A stretch of DNA of 64,000 bases from Chloroflexota bacterium (GTDB lineage Bacteria > Chloroflexota > Dehalococcoidia > Lucifugimonadales > GCA-2719675), in NCBI GenBank assembly GCA_002719675.1, contig PBID01000016.1, forward strand, positions 66,837-130,836, written 5' to 3'. The translations under genes and the position numbers were made by a program. Positions 1-8,920 of the stretch are shown here, piece by piece (within the stretch, counting starts at the first letter, position 1; the number at the start of each line of letters is the position of its first letter). The notes below the pieces were generated by a model. The model worked only from the letters and a program-made list of their open reading frames with translations, had not been told where the DNA came from and searched no databases.

Positions 1-256
1 ATTAAATTAACTGTTATTTGAAATAAAATGAATTAAACTTTCATATAATTATTAAAATGTTATATTATATGATTTTCCTAATTGAAATATAGAGTAGGTT
101 ACATTTTTTTGTTTAAAAATGTAGTTTTTATCTTACGTTAGTTATGTGTGATATTTTTCTTTAGTTTAAGGCGTCAAAATCAGTAAATTTTTCAATGATA
201 ATATTTTTTCACAAATCCCAGTAATTTCTTGGGCAATTGTAGATTTTTCTAAAACT

Positions 257-1417
257 GTGTATTACGTTGCTGTTGTGGGGATCTTTTTTCCATTATGGAT
301 GTCTAAAACACTTAATATGTCAGATGCTATCATTGGAAACACCATAGCTTTATCAATGGTTGTTACATTGATGGCTGCTCCATTAATCGGTTCAATTTCT
401 GATCAAACAGGGAAACGGTTACCTTATTTAATTTTAGGAATATTAGCCTGCACAGTCCCGACATTTTCTATAGGATATATGGAGAATGTTTTTATTTCTA
501 TAGTTGTATTTTCAATTGGTTTGATATCTATTAATCTTGTTGATGTTATATACAATGCTATGCTATTTGATGTTAGCGAAGAATCAAATAGAGCTAAAGT
601 ATCAGGATTTGGAGCTGCTACAGGTTATTCAGGTGCAATATTAGCTATAATTTTATCCATTTTATTTACTGAAGATGGCAATTATTTAGTTGGTTTCAGA
701 ATAGTTGCTTTGACATTATTTTTTTTATCTATTCCTTCTATGATTTTTATTAGAGAAAAAAAATTAGGTGCAAGAAAATTTGTTTCGTTGTGGCAATCTT
801 TTTTCTATGCTTTCGTAAATTTCAAGAGGACATTTGATGGAATTATTCGTACTAGAAAAGATATCAGTACTTTTTTAATAGCAAAGTTTTGGTATACATC
901 TTCTGTTTATACAGCCCAAACATTCGCAGTTTTGTATGGAGTACAAACAGCCGGTTATTCTGAAATACAAGTACAGGTGTTGGTATTTTTTGGTACATTA
1001 ATAGCTATTCCGAGTGCTTATTTTTTAGGAATTTTGGTAGGGAAATTTGGATCTAAAATAGTTTTGATCAATATGTTGAGTATTTGGACTTTAGTTTTGC
1101 TAACAGGTGTATTTTTACCAGATATGAATTTTGACACCCAATTTTTGTGGATTATTTTGACAGTTTTATGTGGTATTTCTATGTCAGGAATTTGGGTGTC
1201 AGATCGTCCTTATATGTTAGATATTCTCCCAAAGAGTATTATTGGTCAAGGTTTTAGTGTACATAGTATGTCTGCGAGATTATCTAGCATTATTGGACCA
1301 TTCACTTGGGGTATAATTTCTACCACAATTAATTTGGGACAACAGGCAGCTTTGATGTCTTTGGTTGTTTTTTCATTGACAGGTTTATTTTTTGTGTTTA
1401 AATTGGACAAAAAATAG
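257..1417 (+). CDS. MFS transporter, Atg22/UMF1-like (N-terminus probably extends upstream, see findings)
   Basis: Multi-TM ORF; upstream in-frame sequence reads ..PVISWAIVDFSKTVYYVAVVGIFFPLW, similar to the Atg22-like MFS N-terminus; GTG at 257. Confidence 0.8.
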   Translation: MYYVAVVGIFFPLWMSKTLNMSDAIIGNTIALSMVVTLMAAPLIGSISDQTGKRLPYLILGILACTVPTFSIGYMENVFISIVVFSIGLISINLVDVIYNAMLFDVSEESNRAKVSGFGAATGYSGAILAIILSILFTEDGNYLVGFRIVALTLFFLSIPSMIFIREKKLGARKFVSLWQSFFYAFVNFKRTFDGIIRTRKDISTFLIAKFWYTSSVYTAQTFAVLYGVQTAGYSEIQVQVLVFFGTLIAIPSAYFLGILVGKFGSKIVLINMLSIWTLVLLTGVFLPDMNFDTQFLWIILTVLCGISMSGIWVSDRPYMLDILPKSIIGQGFSVHSMSARLSSIIGPFTWGIISTTINLGQQAALMSLVVFSLTGLFFVFKLDKK

Positions 1418-1443
1418 AATATATATTTACAAGGAGAAATAAT

Positions 1444-3150
1444 TTGACGAATAATCAAAGTACTATGAAAAGAATAAAAGAATTACCCAAGAATTCGCGG
1501 AAACAACTTTTAGGTTGGTATATGTATGATTGGGCAAATTCAGCTTTTTCTACAAGTATAAGTACCGCATTATTACCAGTATATTTTGTCATATTATTTC
1601 AACAAGCAATAGGTTCTCAAATAGAATTTTTTTCTCTGAAATTCACAGGGAGTTCATTGTGGAGTTTGTCTATTGGTATTTCAACTTTAATAGTGGCAGT
1701 AGTAAGTCCTGTCTTGGGTGTTATTGCTGATCAAAGGGGTATCAAAAAACTTTTGCTTTTTTATTTTACTTTAGTTGGTTCGTTTTTTACTGTATTAATA
1801 TTTTTCACGTCTTATTCTGATTCTGCTTGGGCTTGGATTTTATTTTTCTTTATTATTGCAAACATTGGTTTTTCAGCAGCGAATGTCTTTTATAATGCTT
1901 TGTTGAATGATTTGGTTTTACCTCAAATGCTTGATGAAGCTAGCAGTAAAGGTTTTGCATTTGGATACATTGGAGGAGGTTTAGCTTTAGCGATTCACTT
2001 GGTTGTCGTTCAATTGACAACTGATACACCGCATTCTGACCTATTTGTTAGATTGTGTATAGCTTCTGTTGGAATTTGGTGGTTTGGGTGGTCTATTTGG
2101 ACATTTAAATCATTAGAAAATCTGAAATTTGATAAATCGGAAGTGAAAATCAGTTTATTTGAATATATTTCTTTAGGATTTTCTGGATTATTAAAAACTT
2201 TTCAACAGATTCGTAATTATAAAGTTGTTGTAATTTTTCTGATTGCTTTTTTGTTTTTTAGTGATGGGTTAGCAACTATATTGGGTGTTGCAGGTGCTTA
2301 TGCATCGGATAGTTTGGGCGTTGGAATGTCATTTGTTATGGGAACAATTTTGATTATTCAGTTTGTAGCAGCACCTGGTGCAGCATTTTTCGATTGGTTA
2401 TCAAGAAAACTATCAACAAAAAAGTCATTGTTAATATCTTGGATTGGCTGGGTAGTTGCAATAATATTTGCGATTGGATTAGCTCCTCTGATTCCAGTAA
2501 GTGATTCAGAGCTTGATTATGTTTTAGAAAAATCTTCTACAGATCAATATATCATTTTGAAGTCTCCAGAATTGTCAGATTCAAAAAATGAATCAGATTT
2601 TTATAAACTTTATTCAGACATTGAAGAAGGAGATTTTATTTCCTCAAAAAGAAAGAATCAATTAGTTTCTGATATCGAGGGAACTTCTACTTCAAAATTT
2701 GGTGTTTTAGTAAGAGATAAAAATGATGCAGATTCAAAAATTGTATTAGGTAAAATGCATCCTTCCAACCTCGGAGATGGTATGATCGATTGGTTTCCGA
2801 TTGCTGTGAGAGATTTAATTTGGATACCTTTAGGATTGTCTGCCGGATTACAGTTTCTTATTTTAGGTGTTTTTGGTGGTTTTGTTATGGGAGGTAGTCA
2901 AGCATTAGCTAGAAGTTTATTTGCTTATATAATACCCAATAAAAAAAGTGGTGAATTTTTTGGATTTTTTGGCTTTGTTTATAAAACATCTTCCTTTATA
3001 GGTCCATTTATTTATGCTTTAACTGTAAGTTTATCTGATACAAGAGTTGGTATTTTTTCAATATTAATTTTTGTAGTAATTGGAACTATAATTCTAGGAA
3101 AAGTAGATGTTGCAGCTGGAAGATTATTTGCTGAGAGAGAAAATAGTTAG
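1444..3150 (+). CDS. MFS transporter, Atg22/UMF1-like, with a soluble insertion
   Basis: LLGWYMYDWANSAFSTSISTALLPVYF motif; multiple TM segments; TTG start after aaggaga. Confidence 0.85.
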   Translation: MTNNQSTMKRIKELPKNSRKQLLGWYMYDWANSAFSTSISTALLPVYFVILFQQAIGSQIEFFSLKFTGSSLWSLSIGISTLIVAVVSPVLGVIADQRGIKKLLLFYFTLVGSFFTVLIFFTSYSDSAWAWILFFFIIANIGFSAANVFYNALLNDLVLPQMLDEASSKGFAFGYIGGGLALAIHLVVVQLTTDTPHSDLFVRLCIASVGIWWFGWSIWTFKSLENLKFDKSEVKISLFEYISLGFSGLLKTFQQIRNYKVVVIFLIAFLFFSDGLATILGVAGAYASDSLGVGMSFVMGTILIIQFVAAPGAAFFDWLSRKLSTKKSLLISWIGWVVAIIFAIGLAPLIPVSDSELDYVLEKSSTDQYIILKSPELSDSKNESDFYKLYSDIEEGDFISSKRKNQLVSDIEGTSTSKFGVLVRDKNDADSKIVLGKMHPSNLGDGMIDWFPIAVRDLIWIPLGLSAGLQFLILGVFGGFVMGGSQALARSLFAYIIPNKKSGEFFGFFGFVYKTSSFIGPFIYALTVSLSDTRVGIFSILIFVVIGTIILGKVDVAAGRLFAERENS

Positions 3151-3617
3151 CTTCTAACTTCTAACCAATTTTTTAAGATTTGATTGTCATGCTCAAATGC
3201 TAATTTTGGTAATTGATTTAATTCGAACCAATGTACATCTGTAGCATCTGATCCTGCTGCAGCTTCATGACTAATGAGATGTACTGAATAAACAGCTAAT
3301 ATTACTGGATTACCTTTTGTTGAATAAATTCCGATTAGTTTGTTTATTTGAACATCTAGCTCGGTTTCTTCTTTAACTTCTCGTAATAATGCATCTTCTG
3401 GAGTTTCATATCGATTCACATATCCAGATGGGAAAGCCCATTTTCCTATTTGTGGTTCTACACCTCTTTTGATTAACAATATTTGATTATTTTTAGCAAT
3501 AATGCTTGCTACAGCAAGTTTTGGATCTTCAAAAATAGTTTGTTTGCAATGAGAGCAAAATTGATTAATTAACTTGTTTCCACAGTTTTGACAAAAATTT
3601 TTTATTTGAGTCGACAT
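3147..3617 (-). CDS. NUDIX hydrolase with N-terminal zinc ribbon
   Basis: CxxC..CxxC ribbon followed by Nudix box GYVNRYETPEDALLREVKEETEL. Confidence 0.9.
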   Translation of the reverse strand: MSTQIKNFCQNCGNKLINQFCSHCKQTIFEDPKLAVASIIAKNNQILLIKRGVEPQIGKWAFPSGYVNRYETPEDALLREVKEETELDVQINKLIGIYSTKGNPVILAVYSVHLISHEAAAGSDATDVHWFELNQLPKLAFEHDNQILKNWLEVRS

Positions 3618-3660
3618 TTATTTAGTGCATTTAATTAAGTTAATATTTTTAATTGGATTA

Positions 3661-5286
3661 TTATCTTCTTCGAAAGTTTTTAGAACATAATAAATTTGCG
3701 CAATGTGCAGATTTTAGTGAACCTTGATTAGTGTCTCGAAATACAATTAAACCTAATCCATCAATTCCTATAGTAATTGATGAGTGGAACCATTTGTCTC
3801 CTGTGGACTGAATTGTAGTACTAGTTACAAGACTGCATTCGATATTCACGCAATGTCCAATTTTAAGTTTGTCGTTTGTTGCATCCCAATAAGAAATCAA
3901 ACCTAATCCGTCAATTCCTATAGTAATTGAGCTGAATTCTCCTGTGTTTCCAATTGAATCAACAATATTACTGACTCCGCCAGAACAGTCTAGGTTAGTG
4001 CAATGAAATATTTTCAGATCTCCGTTGATGCCATCATAATAACTTATTAGACCCAGGCCATCTACTCCAGTGGTGATTGAAGTGTGATAGTAAATTAAAC
4101 CTGAATTATCTATTGAAGAAATTTTAAAATTTGAACAATCTTGGTCGTTACAGTGAGCTACTTTTAAATTTTTATTAGTATTGTCTTCATAGCTGACAAG
4201 TGCTAATCCGTCACCGCCAATAGTAATTGACGAGTATCTACCTACTGATCCCACATCGTCAATTAATTTGATTTCAAAGTTTTCACAGAGTTTATCTTTA
4301 CAATGGGCTAATTTTAAATTTTGGAGAGTAAGGTCATAGTAACTTAATATTGGGAAATCATCACTTCCAATTGCAATACTAGTATATCTACCAACGTCGT
4401 TTAATGAATCAAGAGTTTTTATAGTTGTATCTGTACATTCGATATTATTACAAAAAGCAATTTTTAGATTTCCATTGAATCCATCGTAATACGAAATGAC
4501 AGGATTGCCTGTTGTGCTAATTGTAATGGAACTGTATTCTCCGATTTTAGCTGTAGAATCATCTACAATTGTTACAGATGTTGATGTGCATTTGATATCT
4601 TTACAATGGGCTACTTTAAGTACTTTGTTAGTATTGTCATAATATGAAACTATTGGTAATCCGTCAGAACCAATAGTAGTGGAATTTTGCAAACCAACAT
4701 CATTGGTTGAATCTAAGGTTGAAATAGTAAATCCTTTAGGGATTTGTCTATTGAGTTCATTACTTGATTGACCTGCGGGCCCTCTAGGACCAATGTCACC
4801 TTTTGCACCTTGGCTACCAGTGTCACCTTTTAGACCTTGGTTACCAGTGTCACCTTTTGCACCTTGGCTACCAGTGTCACCTTTAGTACCTTGGCTACCA
4901 GTATCACCTTTAGTACCTTGTAAACCGGTAATACCTTGAGGCCCAGTTCTTCCTTGGGTACCTTGTGGTCCTACGTTACCTTGTGGTCCTATAGGTCCAG
5001 TGTTACCTTTGATACCTTGGCTACCAGTGTCACCTTTTAGACCTTTTAATCCAATTTTGCCTTGGGCACCTTGTGGTCCTACGTTACCTTGTGGTCCTTG
5101 AGGCCCAGTTCTTCCTTGGGTGCCTTGCGGTCCTTCAGGTCCTATCAGGCATGAATTACTAATTAGAATCAATAACGATATAATGATTGATATAGTGATT
5201 ATAGATATAGATATTATAGGTGGTGAAAATTTATTCATATTTGAGTTTTGTAATTTTTGAAAATTTAAATTTGTATGCAATATCAA
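3661..5286 (-). CDS. Collagen-like repeat protein with seven-repeat Cys-containing C-terminal head (secreted/anchored); start probably at 5238 (MNKFSPP)
   Basis: Hydrophobic N-terminal segment ending ISNSC; uninterrupted Gly-X-Y triplets; seven ~50-aa repeats SITIGxDGLxLISYYDxxNxxLKxxHCxxxxC. Confidence 0.88.
   Translation of the reverse strand: MILHTNLNFQKLQNSNMNKFSPPIISISIITISIIISLLILISNSCLIGPEGPQGTQGRTGPQGPQGNVGPQGAQGKIGLKGLKGDTGSQGIKGNTGPIGPQGNVGPQGTQGRTGPQGITGLQGTKGDTGSQGTKGDTGSQGAKGDTGNQGLKGDTGSQGAKGDIGPRGPAGQSSNELNRQIPKGFTISTLDSTNDVGLQNSTTIGSDGLPIVSYYDNTNKVLKVAHCKDIKCTSTSVTIVDDSTAKIGEYSSITISTTGNPVISYYDGFNGNLKIAFCNNIECTDTTIKTLDSLNDVGRYTSIAIGSDDFPILSYYDLTLQNLKLAHCKDKLCENFEIKLIDDVGSVGRYSSITIGGDGLALVSYEDNTNKNLKVAHCNDQDCSNFKISSIDNSGLIYYHTSITTGVDGLGLISYYDGINGDLKIFHCTNLDCSGGVSNIVDSIGNTGEFSSITIGIDGLGLISYWDATNDKLKIGHCVNIECSLVTSTTIQSTGDKWFHSSITIGIDGLGLIVFRDTNQGSLKSAHCANLLCSKNFRRR
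3664..4698 (-). repeat. Seven ~50-aa protein repeats, each with C-x4-C
   Basis: Manual alignment: repeat lengths 51,50,50,50,50,50,44 aa. Confidence 0.92.
4771..5142 (-). repeat. Collagen-like Gly-X-Y coding repeat tract (~41 triplets)
   Basis: Translation GPEGPQGTQG...KGDTGSQG...GPRGPAG without interruption. Confidence 0.95.
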
Positions 5287-5354
5287 TTTTGAATATTGGT
5301 TTTCAAAATTTCTAGCGTAAATTTGGTTTAAAATTTGATTTATTGGAGGTATTA

Positions 5355-6155
5355 ATGGATTTAGAACTTAAAGGCAAAACTGCACTGGTTACAGGAAGCA
5401 CCAGAGGGATTGGGAAAGCAATTTCAATGGTTTTATCGAATGAAGGAGCAAATTTAGCAATTGTTGGAAGGTCTAGAGATAGATTGAATAGAAGTGCAAA
5501 AGATATTTTTGCCAAAACAGGGACGAAAGTTTTTAAAGTAGTTGCCGATACTGGAGAAGATGAATCTGTAGAAAATATGATTGATTCAGTTGCTACAAAT
5601 TTTGGGAAAATAGATATTTTAGTTAATTGCGCTGCAACTCCTTTAAGTCAGGTACCTGTAGTAACAGGAGAACATTTTAATAATCAATTATTTTTAGATG
5701 ATATAAACGTAAAGGTAATGGGATATATTAGGTGTATTAAATCTATAGTGCCTGTCATGAAAAAAAACAATGGTGGTAGGATAATAAATATAGCAGGTTT
5801 AGCATCAAGGAACGTAGGTTCAATGGTAGGTTCTATCAGAAATTCAGCCCTAGTTTCAATTACCAAAAATTTGTCATATGAATTAGGTAATTATGGTATA
5901 TCAGTTTGCGGTGTACACCCAGGTTATACTAGAACAGAATCTACTGAAGAGAAAATTTTAAATAGATCTAAAAATGAAGGTGTTTCGAAAGATCAAATCG
6001 TTTCAGAAATGAGAAGTACAAATCCTTTAGGTAAAATTATTGATGCTTATGAAGTCGCGAATGTTGTAGCATTTCTTTGTTCCTCTAAAGCAATTGCTAT
6101 CAACGGAGACTTTATTTCTGCTGGCGGAGGGGAAGGAAAATCAATATATTATTAA
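5355..6155 (+). CDS. SDR family NAD(P)-dependent oxidoreductase
   Basis: TGSTRGIG cofactor motif, NCAA; ATG at 5355 preceded by ggaggt; the track start at 5343 (TTG) overlaps the RBS. Confidence 0.88.
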   Translation: MDLELKGKTALVTGSTRGIGKAISMVLSNEGANLAIVGRSRDRLNRSAKDIFAKTGTKVFKVVADTGEDESVENMIDSVATNFGKIDILVNCAATPLSQVPVVTGEHFNNQLFLDDINVKVMGYIRCIKSIVPVMKKNNGGRIINIAGLASRNVGSMVGSIRNSALVSITKNLSYELGNYGISVCGVHPGYTRTESTEEKILNRSKNEGVSKDQIVSEMRSTNPLGKIIDAYEVANVVAFLCSSKAIAINGDFISAGGGEGKSIYY

Positions 6156-6171
6156 ATTAGTGATATAGATG

Positions 6172-6244
6172 CAGGAGCGGCAGGATTCGAACCCGCGACC
6201 CTTGGTTTTGGAGACCAATGCTCTACCAACTGAGCTACGCTCCT
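6172..6244 (-). tRNA. tRNA-Trp (CCA)
   Basis: Reverse complement AGGAGCGTAGCTCAGTTGGTAGAGCATTGGTCTCCAAAACCAAGGGTCGCGGGTTCGAATCCTGCCGCTCCTG; 7-bp acceptor, anticodon loop CTCCAAA, discriminator G. Confidence 0.97.
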
Positions 6245-6366
6245 ATAAAGTGTCAATATATATTATCATATTAAAATATCAAAAACTGGTTTATAATTTA
6301 TTTCTGATTTAAAATATTTTTGGTGATTTATTATAAATTATTTAGATTTATTTAGAAGTATATTTA

Positions 6367-7152
6367 ATGCATAGTGAAGCAATACATTTTTCTGGAATAA
6401 TTTCAGCTTTAATAGTTGGATTAATTATTGGATTTGCGCATTCAACAGATGGAGATCATGTTGTCGCAGTATCAACTATGGTTAGAGATTTTAGAAGTGT
6501 TTTTAAAGGTCTTTGGGTGGGATTATCTTGGGGATTAGGACATTCTACTCCTTTGCTTATTTTAGGAATTTTGGTCTTGCTTTTTAAACAGTCTATCATT
6601 GATTATTACGAACCGATTTCAGGATTTTTTGAATTTGGAGTTGGTTTAATGTTAGTTTATTTGGGTATACAAGTTTTTTGGAAATTAAAAAATAATGAAT
6701 TCCATGTTCATTCTCATGATCATGACGGTGAATCACATAAACATCTTCATGGTTCTCATTTTCATGAAGAAATTGAGAACCATAATCCTCATAAGGAGAG
6801 AAAACATGGACTTTTCCCAGAATTGTTTCCATTTTTCAGGATGAAGTCGTATACCATTGGTATAGTTCACGGATTAGCTGGTAGTGCTGCAATTTTGATT
6901 GCAATTTTGCCTACTAGCCCTTCTTTTGTTTCAGGTTTAATTTTTTTATTTTCATTTTCCTTAGGGACTATGATTTCTATGGCTATAATGACAGTGTTTC
7001 TTTCATTTCCTGTTCTAATATTTAGTAAGTCAAATTATTTTAGTAATTTGATTATGTCTATTGCTGCCTCTTTGAGTGTTTTATTGGGGATTGGTTTAAT
7101 GTCAGATTTGGGGTTAGGTACAAATTTCACAGATTTTCTATGGTATAGGTAA
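6367..7152 (+). CDS. NiCoT/UreH-like nickel/cobalt transporter-type membrane protein with His-rich loop
   Basis: GFAHSTDGDHVVAVSTMVR, GLSWGLGHSTP motifs and His-rich loop HVHSHDHDGESHKHLHGSHFHEE. Confidence 0.8.
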   Translation: MHSEAIHFSGIISALIVGLIIGFAHSTDGDHVVAVSTMVRDFRSVFKGLWVGLSWGLGHSTPLLILGILVLLFKQSIIDYYEPISGFFEFGVGLMLVYLGIQVFWKLKNNEFHVHSHDHDGESHKHLHGSHFHEEIENHNPHKERKHGLFPELFPFFRMKSYTIGIVHGLAGSAAILIAILPTSPSFVSGLIFLFSFSLGTMISMAIMTVFLSFPVLIFSKSNYFSNLIMSIAASLSVLLGIGLMSDLGLGTNFTDFLWYR

Positions 7153-7177
7153 AAATATTTTTAAGATTTTGGATTTT

Positions 7178-7530
7178 GTGAGATAGTCTATAAGCCGAGT
7201 TCTGTTCAAAATTTTACAATTCTTTTGCAGTCATCTATCTAGGTCTACGGTTGCCCGGAGACTCAAGCGGCTAACCCGTGGATTTGGTCTGGGAGAACCT
7301 TGATCCTCTTTTTGGCCTTGCTCCAGATGGGGTTTGCATTGCCTTGGATGTTGCCATACAAGCGGTAAGCTCTTACCTCACCATTTCAACCTTACCTTTT
7401 TCAAGGCGGTATATTTTCTGTTGCACTTTCCGTCGGGTCACCCCGCCCCGCAGTTAACGGGCATCATCTCCCAGAGGAGCTCGGACTTTCCTCTGTGGTT
7501 TAAATCACAGCGACTGCTCAACTATCTCAC
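7178..7530 (-). ncRNA. rnpB: RNase P RNA, bacterial type A-like
   Basis: 5' GTGAGATAGT pairs with 3' ACTATCTCAC (P1); GAGGAAAGTCCGAGCTCC; AAGGTGAAA-like and GGTAAGAGCTTACCGC elements; ACAGAACTCGGCTTATAGACTATCTCAC 3' end. Confidence 0.96.
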
Positions 7531-7569
7531 TGTAAAGATTTTAACTTGATACTTAGTATGAGTCCAGTT

Positions 7570-8913
7570 TTAAATATAAGTAAATTTTACTTCTAGGTTA
7601 TCTTCAACAGATATAGATTTAGCTAGAATTTTAATAATTAAACTTTTTGTTGGAATTGGTTGTTTTTCCCAATTTTCCCAATTTTCTGTAGCTTGTTTAA
7701 TATATTTTGGTGAAGATACTTCATCTAAAGTTTTTTTTGCCACATCTATTTCTTTAATATATTCACCTATAAGAGTTATATTAGTGGCTTTTGTTGCAGA
7801 TTCAGTGATGAATTTGTTTAGTTTAATTTTGGCTTTTTTGATGGAAACATCGCGTGCAATTTTCAAATCATTCATGGATGATTTGTTTATAAGGATTTCT
7901 TTAGATTTGATATGTGATTTCATTTTCTCGAATACTTTTTTTTCTAAGAGATCTTCTTTCACTGTATGATAATCACAAGTTCCTTCATTGTTTCTAGATT
8001 GACATTGATAATATCTATAAACTTGTTGATTTATTTTTGAAGCTTTGTTTTTCCAAGATTGTTTTTTTGTAACTCCCATCATTTTACCTTTACAGTAACC
8101 ACATTCAATTAACCCTGATAAAAGGAAAGGTTTGGATTCAAAGATTCTTCCTATTGGTTTGCGTGATTTAGTTATTTCTTGTGATTTTCGAAATATTTCT
8201 GGAGTAACTATTGCTTCATGCATCTTTGCTTTTCTTATGCCCAGTCTTGTATATGTTCCAATATATGTTACGTTCTTTAGGATGTCTCTAACATTTAGAG
8301 CGCTCCATGGTTTTTCTTTGCGGAATTTAATTTTTCTTTCATTGTTTAAATGATTTGCAATTTTCCTGAATCCCATTTCTGATTGTGTATATAATCTAAA
8401 GATTAATTCAACAACTGTAGCCTCTGATTTAATGATTTCAAGCCTGCTATCAGGTCCAATTTGATAGCCGTAGAGAGTACGTCCTAGAGGTTTCCCCTCT
8501 AATGCTTTTATCATCATAGATTCTTTAATTTTAGAACTTCTACTTTTTGAAATTCCTTCGAATCCGATATTATTTAACGCGTTTTGAAGGATGTTTGGAT
8601 CATTCTCATCCATACAGGCTACTTCGCTTCCGGTTTGCACCAATTCAAATAATTTTCTTGAAAATTCTTCTAGAGTTTTTCCTAAATGTTTAGCAGATGG
8701 AACAAGTATAAGAAATGTTTTCCCGGAATTTTTTATATAATGAATCATATTTGTATATTCATTTTGATTATTTAAAGCAGAATCATTACTTTCATAGAAA
8801 GATTTGATTGGTTGGTGCATGTTGTATTTGCAAAATTCTTCAAATTTTGAAGATGCTTCTTCTATAGAGTTATTATGTTGATTCAAATTTTGAAAATAAC
8901 TTATTGATAGCAT
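7570..8913 (-). CDS. Recombinase family protein (serine-recombinase homologue with degenerate catalytic domain)
   Basis: Recombinase-domain features (GKPLGRTLYGYQI..., RKIANHLNNERK..., W...VRDILKNVTYIGT), zinc ribbon CGYCKGK...CQSRNNEGTC, coiled-coil C-terminus. Confidence 0.85.
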   Translation of the reverse strand: MLSISYFQNLNQHNNSIEEASSKFEEFCKYNMHQPIKSFYESNDSALNNQNEYTNMIHYIKNSGKTFLILVPSAKHLGKTLEEFSRKLFELVQTGSEVACMDENDPNILQNALNNIGFEGISKSRSSKIKESMMIKALEGKPLGRTLYGYQIGPDSRLEIIKSEATVVELIFRLYTQSEMGFRKIANHLNNERKIKFRKEKPWSALNVRDILKNVTYIGTYTRLGIRKAKMHEAIVTPEIFRKSQEITKSRKPIGRIFESKPFLLSGLIECGYCKGKMMGVTKKQSWKNKASKINQQVYRYYQCQSRNNEGTCDYHTVKEDLLEKKVFEKMKSHIKSKEILINKSSMNDLKIARDVSIKKAKIKLNKFITESATKATNITLIGEYIKEIDVAKKTLDEVSSPKYIKQATENWENWEKQPIPTKSLIIKILAKSISVEDNLEVKFTYI

Positions 8914-8920
8914 TCAATTA

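Noticed and set aside
4771-5142. Periodic DNA repeats considered as a possible CRISPR array
   Set aside because: Short period, no unique spacers, and an open Gly-X-Y reading frame explains the periodicity.
7334-7549. 71-aa plus-strand ORF MHCLGCCHTSGKLLPHHFNLTFFK...
   Set aside because: Lies antisense to the RNase P RNA; composition follows the structured RNA.
7570-8913. Recombinase considered as evidence of an integrated mobile element
   Set aside because: No cargo, phage genes, terminal repeats or other transposition genes nearby; flanked by core genes; catalytic motifs look lost.
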